The notes under the pieces were generated by a model. It was given only the letters and a program-made list of their open reading frames with translations, was not told the DNA's origin and did no database searches. The position numbers and the translations under genes are program-made. From positions 1 to 10,329 of the forward strand of contig JBARRS010000228.1 in assembly GCA_049644345.1 (NCBI GenBank): a stretch of 10,329 nucleotides of DNA. Reading direction: 5' to 3'. Positions 1 to 5,589 of the stretch are shown in pieces. The first letter of the stretch is position 1, and every line of letters starts with the position of its first letter. This DNA comes from JBARRS01 sp049644345. Lineage in GTDB: Bacteria > Actinomycetota > Thermoleophilia > Gaiellales > Gaiellaceae.

Positions 1-94
1 CGTACGAGGAGACGAGCTCGGGCCACCACTGCTCGTCGTTCCAGTCGGGATGCGGCGATTGCCAATGCCAGACGCCGGGGCGCAGCTCATGCAC
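1..94 (-). CDS. MBL-fold metallohydrolase, N-terminal fragment
   Basis: Only the first 31 codons are in the window; the gene runs off the left edge. The reading frame, from a GTG at 92-94, begins VHELRPGVWHWQSPHPDW and ends with a PELVSSY segment at the edge. This resembles the first strand and the W-P-E-V-S-S-Y segment that opens a group of metallo-beta-lactamase-fold hydrolases, ahead of the metal-binding HxHxDH motif, which is not in view. The frame stays open upstream to a TAG near position 253 but has no ATG, so GTG at 94 is the best start; no clear ribosome binding site precedes it. The substrate cannot be told. It is divergent from the YdeI-family gene. The family call rests on a short stretch recognised from memory. 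Confidence 0.6.
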   Translation of the reverse strand, partial: MHELRPGVWHWQSPHPDWNDEQWWPELVSSY

Positions 95-266
95 GGACGC
101 GATGCTAAGTCTGCGGGCATGGAGACGACAAATCGCACGGATTCTCTCGTCGCCGCCGTCGGCGAGCCAAAGACATGCCGGTTCCGCTTGCGGATCGCTT
201 GCAAGAACAGAGGTGAACGCAGCTCCGAAATTCCGGACGCCGAGTGAAAAGATCTATGGGCGGAAC

Positions 267-298
267 CAGACATTGCGCAAACCGCGTCGTGGTGCGGG
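267..298 (+). repeat. left inverted repeat of the YdeI cassette
   Basis: Reads inward CAGACATTGCGCAAACCG, then CGTCG, one T and GGTGCGGG. It matches the reverse complement of 1007-1041 at 21 of 23 outer positions (20 of 21 from 269 to 289), followed by a shared GGTGCGGG after a 3-nt length difference. Confidence 0.75.
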
Positions 299-300
299 CG

Positions 301-314
301 AGGGTGATCACCCT
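301..314. promoter_or_regulatory. 14 bp perfect palindrome, candidate operator
   Basis: AGGGTGATCACCCT is self-complementary over all 14 bases. It lies 45 bp upstream of the YdeI-family start codon and just inside the left inverted repeat, in a divergent promoter region. A dimeric repressor site is the simplest reading; no regulator gene is visible nearby. Confidence 0.35.
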
Positions 315-330
315 GGATTAGGTCGACGGG

Positions 331-343
331 ACCGACGGTCGGT
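331..343. repeat. 6-1-6 inverted repeat upstream of the YdeI-family gene
   Basis: ACCGAC-G-GTCGGT is a perfect inverted repeat with a one-base centre, 15 bp before the start codon at 359. The centre is too short for an RNA hairpin loop, so a protein binding site is more likely than a terminator. Confidence 0.3.
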
Positions 344-358
344 TGGGCCTGGGATGGC

Positions 359-988
359 ATGCTGCGAAGCGTGTCTGTCGAGTTGCCGGAGCTGGTGGTG
401 CCGGATGCTTGCGTCTGGAGGGAATGGCTCGGTGAGCACCATGACGAGTCGCCCGGCGTTTGGCTGGTGCTTGCCAAGAAGGGCACGTCCCAGCCGACCA
501 GCCTCACCTACGAGCAGGCGCTCGAGGAGGCGCTGTGCCACAGCTGGATCGACGGCCAGGTCGGGCGTCGCGACGAGGCGACCTACCGGCAGCGCTTCAC
601 GCCGCGGCGGCGGCGCAGCGCTTGGTCGAAGCGGAATGCCACGATCGCCGAACGACTGCTTGCCGAAGGCCGGATGCATGCGGCCGGGATCGAGGAAGTC
701 GAACGGGCGAAGGCTGATGGCCGCTGGCAGACCGCCTATGCGGGATCAGCCAGTATCGAGGTACCGCCCGATCTCATACAAGCACTCACCGCCGAACCGA
801 AGGCCCAGGCGATGTTCGAGCGCCTCAGCCGCCAAAACCGCTACGCGATCCTCTACCGGATCGCGACCGCTAAACGCGCAGATACGCGAGCTCGGCGGAT
901 TCAGCGATTCGTCACCATGCTTGTGCGCGGAGAAACGATCCACCCGCAGAGCCGCACGTCCAACTCGCGTCCGGACGACTCGCCCTGA
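359..988 (+). CDS. YdeI/OmpD-associated (OmdA) family protein
   Basis: A 209-residue cytoplasmic protein that aligns by eye along its whole length with the YdeI/OmdA family. Family landmarks are ESPGVWLVLAKKG (30-42), ALCHSWIDGQ (58-67), RFTPRRRRSAWSKRN (79-93), GRMHAAGIEEVERAKADGRW and, near the end, NRYAILYRIATAKRADTRARRI. No signal peptide or membrane segment is visible. Biochemical function is not established; some relatives are linked to bacteriocin or antimicrobial-peptide tolerance in the literature, which should not be read as proof for this one. The start at 359 gives the expected length; an in-frame GTG at 371 is possible, and neither has a good ribosome site. It stands alone between the inverted repeats, pointing toward the tRNA gene. 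The last dozen residues after GETIHP look like a nonconserved tail. Confidence 0.88.
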   Translation: MLRSVSVELPELVVPDACVWREWLGEHHDESPGVWLVLAKKGTSQPTSLTYEQALEEALCHSWIDGQVGRRDEATYRQRFTPRRRRSAWSKRNATIAERLLAEGRMHAAGIEEVERAKADGRWQTAYAGSASIEVPPDLIQALTAEPKAQAMFERLSRQNRYAILYRIATAKRADTRARRIQRFVTMLVRGETIHPQSRTSNSRPDDSP

Positions 989-1006
989 CCGCTCATCGAC
1001 GCCGTA

Positions 1007-1041
1007 CCCGCACCTAGCCGACACGGTTTGCGCAATGTCAG
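1007..1041 (-). repeat. right inverted repeat of the YdeI cassette
   Basis: On the minus strand it reads inward CTGACATTGCGCAAACCG, then TGTCG, GCTA and GGTGCGGG, pairing with 267-298. Its outer end is 3 bp from the discriminator base of tRNA-Phe. Confidence 0.75.
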
Positions 1042-1044
1042 TCA

Positions 1045-1117
1045 TGGCGAGGGCCGGAATCGAACCGGCGACACCACGGTTTTCAGCCGTGTGCTCTACC
1101 GACTGAGCTACCTCGCC
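1045..1117 (-). tRNA. tRNA-Phe (anticodon GAA)
   Basis: The minus strand folds into a complete 73-nt cloverleaf. The acceptor stem is GGCGAGG with CCTCGCC, the D stem GCTC with GAGC, the anticodon stem CACGG with CCGTG, and the T stem GCCGG with CCGGC closing loop TTCGATT. The anticodon loop CTGAAAA places GAA at 1082-1084, so it decodes Phe. The discriminator base is A and the CCA tail is not encoded (TGAC follows). It lies downstream of the terminator of the ccmC-hem operon and so needs its own promoter; a TAGACT hexamer at 1127-1132 could be a -10 element, with no recognisable -35. Confidence 0.97.
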
Positions 1118-1156
1118 CCGCGGCGAAGTCTAGCCGGGACGCTCGCGCGCGCGCGC

Positions 1157-1201
1157 AAAAAAGAGACGTCCGGACCGGTGCTACCGCGCCGCGAACGTCC
1201 C
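1157..1201 (-). terminator. intrinsic terminator of the ccmC-hem operon
   Basis: On the minus strand, starting 13 bp after the methyltransferase stop codon, GGGACGTTCG pairs with CGGACGTCTC (10 pairs, two of them G-T) and is followed at once by six T residues. A small inner CGGT/ACCG hairpin sits in the loop. This is a textbook rho-independent terminator for the seven-gene operon. Confidence 0.85.
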
Positions 1202-1214
1202 TTTGTGCCGGACC

Positions 1215-1853
1215 CTAGCCTCGGCCCGCCTTGCGGGCAAGCACGGCGGTCCCGGAGCCTGCGGCAATCTCCGCAAAGTGCGCGAAACCCCGGCCGGCCA
1301 GTTCGGACCGGATGCGTTCCGGCGGCACGTAGATCGGCGTCTCGCGCCCGAGAGAGAAGCTGAGCAGGAGAGTGCCGGCGGGCGAGACGATACGCGCGAG
1401 CTCGTCGAAGAAAGGGATCATGTTGCCCAGAGCGACAAGGTCGAACGCGCCGTCCGGATAGGGCAGCGCCGTCGCGTCGGCGACCTCGAACCGGACGCGT
1501 TCGGCGAGCTCAGCGGGTATCTCGCGGCGGGCCTCCACCACCATCGCCTCCGCGAAATCGACACCGAGCACCTCGACATCCGGAAAGCGCCGGGCGATCA
1601 AAAACGCGCCGGCACCGGTGCCGGTCCCGAGGTCGAGCGCCCTACGCGGAGGCACCTCGAGCCGGTCGAGCGCCGCCGCAAAAGGCTCGAAGGCATCCGG
1701 GGCGCGCATTGCAGCCCACTGCGGGGCGAGCCAGTTGAACTGCCGCCGAAGGGGGCCGCGGAACAGGCGCCAGAGCCACGGGCGCCGGACGAGCACGTTC
1801 GTCGCGAGGCGGGCGAAGCGGCGCGCGGCCGCCCGGAGCCAATCGGCACTCAC
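1215..1853 (-). CDS. class I SAM-dependent methyltransferase
   Basis: A 212-residue soluble protein with a Rossmann-type methyltransferase fold. Motif I, ALDLGTGTGAG, lies at 72-82; the acidic residue that would hold the ribose hydroxyls is D99 in VLGVDF; ADATALPYPDGAFDLV at 125-140 is the motif II/III region typical of methyltransferases that act on small molecules. The first 45 residues are basic and tryptophan-rich and could touch the membrane or a nucleic acid. The substrate is unknown. It starts at a GTG overlapping by 4 bp (GTGA) the stop of the SAM hydroxide adenosyltransferase gene, so the two are probably translationally coupled. It is the last gene of the operon and ends 13 bp before the terminator. 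The family is secure; the substrate is not. Confidence 0.88.
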   Translation of the reverse strand: MSADWLRAAARRFARLATNVLVRRPWLWRLFRGPLRRQFNWLAPQWAAMRAPDAFEPFAAALDRLEVPPRRALDLGTGTGAGAFLIARRFPDVEVLGVDFAEAMVVEARREIPAELAERVRFEVADATALPYPDGAFDLVALGNMIPFFDELARIVSPAGTLLLSFSLGRETPIYVPPERIRSELAGRGFAHFAEIAAGSGTAVLARKAGRG

Positions 1854-2653
1854 GTCCGGAGGTGGATGCGAATGTCCTGCCCGGCCAGCGCTCCGAACAT
1901 CTCGGCCGCGTTGCCTCCGTTGATCGCGAGTGCGATGTTCCGGTAGGAGTCCTCGTAGAGCAGGATGTCGCCCGCGCGGGCATCGGCGAACGTGCGCGCC
2001 ACGACTGCGTAGTAGCGCTCGAGCGCGAGCTCCACCTCGACCGTCATCCCGGGCACGAGCTCTGCCTCCTGGAGGTGCTCGCGTGTCAGGTTCAGCGGCA
2101 TGTTTCCGAACCGGTCGACGTAGAGGACTATGGCCCGGATCCGGTTCTCGCCGACCTCAGGCTGGGGCAGGTCTATGCGCGCCAGCGCGTCCGGGTCGAT
2201 TGGCGGACCGAGACGCTCGAGAGCGACGCCCTTCGCAAGGTGAGCGGCGGCCGGGGCGAAGACGTCGCGGCCGTGAAACGTCCGCGAGACCGACTCGAGC
2301 GCGTACTCGGCGCTCGTCAGCTCGTAGGCCTCTTCGATTCCTCCAAGCCTTTCGACCGCAGGCATGAGCAGGCCGTTGTCGGGCCCCACGTGGATCCGGC
2401 CGTCTCGACTCCTCAGCGCCAGCGCCCTCCGCGCGCCGCCCACACCCGGATCGACGACCGCGAGATGAACGCCCTCCGGCATGTACGGCAGCGTGTTCGC
2501 GAGCACGAGCGAGCCCTGGAGGATCTGCTGAGGCGGGATTCCGTGGGTGATGTCGATGATCTCCGCGTCCGCCGCGATCCGCTTGATCACGCCGTGGCAG
2601 GTCCCCACGAAGTCGTCCTGGAGCCCGAAGTCGCTCAGGAAGGTGATGAACAC
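1850..2653 (-). CDS. SAM hydroxide adenosyltransferase (SAM hydrolase, DUF62 family)
   Basis: A 267-residue protein that matches the family of enzymes splitting S-adenosylmethionine with water to adenosine and methionine, relatives of the chlorinase and fluorinase. The N-terminal domain opens with ITFLSDFGLQDDFVG. The Asp-Arg-His set associated with water activation in the family is present as D68 (VVDPGVGG), R75 or R76 and H127 (TFHGRD). The C-terminal domain carries VDRFGNMPLNL and a closing SYRNIALAINGGNAAE block. The cellular purpose of this reaction is poorly understood. Here it overlaps the 3' end of hemD by 19 bp, starts with GTG and overlaps the methyltransferase start by 4 bp. The link to a SAM-using neighbour suggests SAM turnover, which is inference. 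The length is normal and no residue looks lost. Confidence 0.92.
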   Translation of the reverse strand: MFITFLSDFGLQDDFVGTCHGVIKRIAADAEIIDITHGIPPQQILQGSLVLANTLPYMPEGVHLAVVDPGVGGARRALALRSRDGRIHVGPDNGLLMPAVERLGGIEEAYELTSAEYALESVSRTFHGRDVFAPAAAHLAKGVALERLGPPIDPDALARIDLPQPEVGENRIRAIVLYVDRFGNMPLNLTREHLQEAELVPGMTVEVELALERYYAVVARTFADARAGDILLYEDSYRNIALAINGGNAAEMFGALAGQDIRIHLRT

Positions 2654-3321
2654 GCGGGGAGCCTAACCGCCGCCCGTGCGACGGCTTCGACGAGACCGTC
2701 GAGGTCGTGCCGCAGCGCCTCCTCGACGATCTCGATTCCCTCCGCGCGGGCCGCACGGCTCGTCTCCGGCCCGATCGAGACCGCCGGGACCGAGTTCGAG
2801 AGCGAGGCCAGCGCGCGAGCCGCCGAGGCCGAGGCGAGCACCGCGAGGTCGGCGTTCGGGATCCGCTTCGGCCGAAGCTCGACCGTCCGGTAGAGCGGCA
2901 GGAAATCCGCGCCGAGCTCGTCGGCGAGATGCCGCCGCGCACCTTCGGCACCGGCGAAGAGGACACGTCCACGCGGGCGCGGGAACTCGGCAACGAGGCC
3001 CTCCTGTGTCGAGATCGCGGGGACGAGCGCGGGCTCGATCCCCTGCTCCTGCAGGGCGTGTGCGGTCCCGGGGCCGATCGCAGCGACCTTCGGCAGTGGA
3101 GCGCGCGAGCGCCGCGCGAGCTCGGTGGCGGCATTTGCGCTCGTGACCACGACCCAGTCGTATCCGGAGCAATCGAGAAGCTCGTCGGAGAGCGGCTCGA
3201 GCTCGATCAATGGACAGACCACGGGCTCGTGGCCGAGATCGGCGAGCCGGGCGGCAAGTTCCTCGGCTTGCGCTCTCGGTCTCGTGACAAGGATGCGCAG
3301 GCGTCGCCGCCCCTCGGCCAT
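2635..3321 (-). CDS. hemD: uroporphyrinogen-III synthase
   Basis: This 228-residue cytoplasmic protein would close hydroxymethylbilane to uroporphyrinogen III with inversion of ring D. HemD sequences diverge strongly, so the call rests on the opening RILVTRPRAQAEELAARL, the TSANAATEL segment (the usual S/T-S-x-N-x-V/A region), AAIGPGTAHAL, the mid-protein RVLFAGAEGARRHLADEL, LYRTV before the return crossover, and VSIGPETSRAARAEGI, plus its place after hemC. The open frame extends upstream to 3453, overlapping hemC, but that extension is low-complexity and the ATG at 3319-3321 gives a normal N-terminus. An 82 bp gap separates it from hemC, the largest gap in the operon, and the stretch just before the ATG is a G-quadruplex motif rather than a standard ribosome site. 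Confidence 0.9.
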   Translation of the reverse strand: MAEGRRRLRILVTRPRAQAEELAARLADLGHEPVVCPLIELEPLSDELLDCSGYDWVVVTSANAATELARRSRAPLPKVAAIGPGTAHALQEQGIEPALVPAISTQEGLVAEFPRPRGRVLFAGAEGARRHLADELGADFLPLYRTVELRPKRIPNADLAVLASASAARALASLSNSVPAVSIGPETSRAARAEGIEIVEEALRHDLDGLVEAVARAAVRLPACSSPS

Positions 3322-3340
3322 CCCTAACCCCCACCCACCC
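3322..3340 (-). promoter_or_regulatory. G-quadruplex motif abutting the hemD start codon
   Basis: The coding strand reads GGGTGGGTGGGGGTTAGGG and runs straight into the ATG of hemD. Four runs of three or more G with loops of 1, 1 and about 3-5 nt meet the usual quadruplex rule and would form in the mRNA where a ribosome should bind. The GGGGG or AGGG runs could serve as a weak Shine-Dalgarno site when unfolded. A regulatory role is inferred. Confidence 0.5.
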
Positions 3341-3403
3341 AGGGGATGGAAGACGGTAGCGGCGGCCGGCTCGCGCGTGGGTGCCTGGTCCGTGCCAATT
3401 TCT

Positions 3404-4231
3404 TCACGCGGACACGAGCGCTGCGAGCTCGCGGGCGAGCGCTGCCGGATCATCGCCGGTCAGGCGCTCCACCCAGCGGCCGTCTTCGTCGGCTACGAGC
3501 GCGGTGAGCTGTTCGCCGTCATGGTGCGCCGCAACCGGGGCGAGGCAGCCGCCCCCGATCGCGAACACGCAGGCCCGCTCCGCCTCCACGCGCCGCCGCG
3601 TCTCTGCGTGGTCGGCGTGCGCCACGAGCTCCTCCTCGCCGACCCGCACCTGGAGCGCAAGCGCGCCTTGTCCGGCCTCGGGCAGCAGCTCGGCAGGCTC
3701 GAACCGATGGCCGATCTCCTGCGCCAGCCCCAGCCGATCGAGGCCGCACGCGGCGAGCACGACCGCGTCGAGGCGCCGCTCGGCGCGCTTCCGCAGCCGC
3801 GTGTCGATGTTGCCCCGCAAGGGCTCGACCTCGAGCTCCGGTTCGAGCGCGAGCAGCTGCGCCCGTCGCCGCACCGAGGCCGTTCCGACCCGCAGCCCCG
3901 GCCGGAGTCCTTCCGCCCCGCAGAGCGCGTCGCGTGCGTCTTCGCGCTCGAGGTACGCACCGACAGCCAGGCCGGTCGTATCGGAAGAGGTCATGTCCTT
4001 CGCCGAGTGGACCGCAACGTCGATCCGACCCGCGAGCAGCGCCTCCTCGATCTCCTTCACGAAGACGCCACGCGTCCCGATCTGGCCAAAGGGCTTTGTC
4101 CGGTCTCGGTCGCCGGCGGTCGTGATCGGTACGAGCGCAGACTCCACGCCGGTCCGCCTGAGTGGCTCCGCGGCGAGCTCGGCCTGAGTGAGGGCAAGCC
4201 TACTGCCGCGACAACCGATTCGGATCAGCAC
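3404..4231 (-). CDS. hemC: hydroxymethylbilane synthase (porphobilinogen deaminase)
   Basis: This 275-residue cytoplasmic enzyme joins four porphobilinogen units into hydroxymethylbilane for HemD. Visible landmarks: IGCRGSRLALTQAE (5-18); TRGVFVKEIEEALL (53-66); HSAKDM with catalytic D79; VGTASVRRRAQL (115-126); PLRGNIDTRL (137-146); LPEAGQGALALQ (183-194); and GGGCLAPVAAH with C229, the attachment point of the dipyrromethane cofactor. At 275 residues it is somewhat shorter than the common 300-310, the loss being in the C-terminal third domain and in loops. The GTG start at 4231 lies inside the end of hemA (32 bp overlap), indicating translational coupling; placing it later would remove the conserved N-terminal strand. 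HSAKDM instead of HSLKDVP is a variation I associate with actinobacterial sequences. Confidence 0.97.
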   Translation of the reverse strand: MLIRIGCRGSRLALTQAELAAEPLRRTGVESALVPITTAGDRDRTKPFGQIGTRGVFVKEIEEALLAGRIDVAVHSAKDMTSSDTTGLAVGAYLEREDARDALCGAEGLRPGLRVGTASVRRRAQLLALEPELEVEPLRGNIDTRLRKRAERRLDAVVLAACGLDRLGLAQEIGHRFEPAELLPEAGQGALALQVRVGEEELVAHADHAETRRRVEAERACVFAIGGGCLAPVAAHHDGEQLTALVADEDGRWVERLTGDDPAALARELAALVSA

Positions 4232-5405
4232 GCTCGTCGTCGAGCTCGAAGAGATGGCGGACGGCGTCAGCGTAGGCGGCCCCGTCCGCGCCCGCCGCCG
4301 CCTCCTTGAGCCGAACGGTCGGCCCGTGCAGCAACTTGTTGACTATCTGCGCCGTCAGCGCATCGACCGCGCGACGCTCGTCGTCGGAAAGCCGGCCGAG
4401 CCTGCCGGACGCCCGCGCCAGCTCCGCCGCTCGGATCTCTTCTGCCCGCGCGCGAAGCGACGCGATCGCAGGGACGACCCCGCGCGAGGCCTGCCAGGCG
4501 CGAAACCGCTCCGCCTCCTCGGCCACGATCGCCTCGGCTCTCGCCGCTGCGTCGCCCGTGAGCCGGCCGCCGACAACGTCGTCGAGATCGTCTAGGTCGT
4601 AGAGAAACGCGTAGGCGAGCTCGCCGATCGCCGGATCGAGATCGCGCGGGACGGCAAGGTCGATCAGAAGCAGCGGACGTCGTGAGCGAGACGCCAGCGC
4701 CTGCTCGACTTGGACTCGCCCGAGCACGAGCCCCGGCGAGCTCGTCGACGAGACGACGATGTCCGCCTGCGCGAGCTCCTCGTCGAGCCGCTCGGCGGTC
4801 GCAGAGCGCCGGCCACGGATGATCGACGTCTCCACTCCGCGCGAAATGAGGAACCGGGCCGTCTGGCCACCGACGGCGCCGCCCCCCACGACGACTGCGC
4901 GGCGCCCGCTGAGATCGCCTAGGACCCGCTCCGCCAGAACTGCTGCGGCGGAAGCGATCGAAGCGGCGCTGTCCCCCAGCGCGGTCTGGGCCCGAACCTT
5001 GCGTCCAACCCGAAGCGCCTCGCGGAAGAGCCGGTCGAGGAGCGGACCCGGCGCACCGAGCGCGTAGGCCGTCCGCACCTGGCCGAGGATCTCGGCCTCA
5101 CCGCGGACGAGCGAGTCGAGCCCGGCAGCGACCCTGAACAGGTGGCGCGCAGCATCGACGTCGTGGCGGCGGTAGAGAAAGGAGGAGAGATCTGCCTCGA
5201 GCGCGCCGAGCGCGCGCTCCTCGGCGTCCTGCCCTGCGACGTACAGCTCGGTCCGGTTGCAGGTCGAAAGACAGACGGCCTCGCCGTCGGGGTCGGCAAG
5301 GCGCCGCGCGAGCTCCCCCGCCGCCTCGGGCGGGACGGCGACGCGCTCACGCACGGGCAAGGGCGCCGTATGGTGCGACAGGCCGACGAGCGCGAGCTCA
5401 GCCAA
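4200..5405 (-). CDS. hemA: glutamyl-tRNA reductase
   Basis: First committed enzyme of C5-pathway tetrapyrrole synthesis: it reduces Glu-tRNA(Glu) with NADPH to glutamate-1-semialdehyde. The 401-residue protein has the N-terminal catalytic domain with GLSHHTAPLPVRE (8-20) and STCNRTELY with nucleophile C49, then GLDSLVRGEAEILGQVR (95-111), the NADPH-binding GGGAVGG (174-180), and a C-terminal helical dimerisation domain. A TTG start at 5403-5405 is chosen because it gives the family N-terminus and follows a strong ribosome site; it overlaps the ccmD-like stop by 8 bp. Between GRRSATAERL (198-207) and QADIVVSSTS (213-222) the spacing is roughly a dozen residues shorter than usual, and the common N-R-T after the third Rossmann strand reads R-G-R-R. 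The stop is TAG, which shows that UAG terminates in this genome. Confidence 0.97.
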   Translation of the reverse strand: MAELALVGLSHHTAPLPVRERVAVPPEAAGELARRLADPDGEAVCLSTCNRTELYVAGQDAEERALGALEADLSSFLYRRHDVDAARHLFRVAAGLDSLVRGEAEILGQVRTAYALGAPGPLLDRLFREALRVGRKVRAQTALGDSAASIASAAAVLAERVLGDLSGRRAVVVGGGAVGGQTARFLISRGVETSIIRGRRSATAERLDEELAQADIVVSSTSSPGLVLGRVQVEQALASRSRRPLLLIDLAVPRDLDPAIGELAYAFLYDLDDLDDVVGGRLTGDAAARAEAIVAEEAERFRAWQASRGVVPAIASLRARAEEIRAAELARASGRLGRLSDDERRAVDALTAQIVNKLLHGPTVRLKEAAAGADGAAYADAVRHLFELDDERADPNRLSRQ

Positions 5406-5589
5406 CAGGCAGCTCCTCCCGAACCGCCTCGACGTGCGCCTTCTCGCGCTTCAGCCGGGCGAGCCTCGCCAGCTCGGCGAGCTCCCGCTGGAGTCGCGCC
5501 ACCTTCGCCGCCATGATCGCGAGGTAGACGAGCACGACCGCGAAGACGACGAGATACGCGGCGGCAACGTACTTCTCGGCCGCGCTCAC
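5398..5589 (-). CDS. ccmD: CcmD-like small membrane protein
   Basis: A 63-residue protein, starting at a GTG that overlaps the ccmC stop as GTGA. Residues 8-27 (VAAAYLVVFAVVLVYLAIMA) form one transmembrane helix, followed by a charged, leucine-rich cytoplasmic tail (about 28-55) that could be a short coiled coil. Size, topology and position straight after ccmC fit CcmD, the small subunit that stabilises CcmC-CcmE in the heme-loading complex and helps release holo-CcmE. CcmD sequences are too short and divergent for a firm match, so the name rests mainly on context. The same frame remains open far upstream through ccmC, but that extension is antisense-like noise in GC-rich DNA. Its last 8 bp overlap hemA. 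Confidence 0.75.
   Translation of the reverse strand: MSAAEKYVAAAYLVVFAVVLVYLAIMAAKVARLQRELAELARLARLKREKAHVEAVREELPVG
5413..5420 (-). promoter_or_regulatory. ribosome binding site that fixes the hemA TTG start
   Basis: GGGAGGAG on the minus strand ends 7 nt before the TTG at 5405. It is the best Shine-Dalgarno match noted in the operon, lies within the last codons of the ccmD-like gene, and supports the unusual TTG as the real start. Confidence 0.7.

Larger units (their letters stand above)
95..358. other. divergent intergenic region
   Basis: This 264 bp stretch lies between the divergent MBL-fold and YdeI-family genes. I see no convincing gene in it. It holds the left inverted repeat (267-298), a 14 bp perfect palindrome (301-314) and a 6-1-6 inverted repeat (331-343). 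Both smaller repeats lie within 60 bp of the YdeI start and could be operator sites. No clear -35/-10 pair could be assigned. Confidence 0.5.
267..1041. mobile_element. candidate inverted-repeat-bounded cassette carrying a YdeI-family gene
   Basis: A 775 bp segment is bounded by inverted copies of the same sequence (267-298 and 1007-1041). It contains exactly one complete gene, the YdeI/OmdA-family CDS, whose stop lies 18 bp before the right repeat. The outer 23 positions agree at 20, 21 or more sites, and an inner GGTGCGGG block is also shared. There is no transposase and I found no target-site duplication, so if mobile it would have to be moved in trans, like a MITE or mobile insertion cassette. 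The right end stops 3 bp from the 3' end of tRNA-Phe, a favoured insertion site for many elements. Mobility is an inference; the repeats themselves are plainly visible. Alternatively they may be paired binding sites of a regulator. Confidence 0.45.

Noticed and set aside
105..311. 68-codon minus-strand frame in the left intergenic region
   Set aside because: It has no recognisable features and overlaps the left inverted repeat; the MBL-fold frame is the one that looks like a protein here.
102..1106. 334-codon plus-strand open frame through the YdeI gene and into the tRNA
   Set aside because: It is out of frame with the recognisable YdeI protein, rich in Arg/Ser/Pro as expected of shadow frames in GC-rich DNA, and runs into a tRNA gene.
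1045..1117. tRNA-Phe 3' end as a phage/integrative element attachment site
   Set aside because: No second copy of the tRNA 3' end and no integrase are visible in the window; the nearby inverted repeats are unrelated to the tRNA sequence.
3341..3453. Upstream extension of hemD overlapping the hemC end
   Set aside because: The added residues are low-complexity and unlike HemD; the ATG at 3321 gives the expected N-terminus.
1862..4309. Long plus-strand open frames (343 and 394 codons) opposite the hem genes and SAM hydrolase
   Set aside because: They are antisense to well-conserved genes and show no family features; long antisense frames are common at this GC content.
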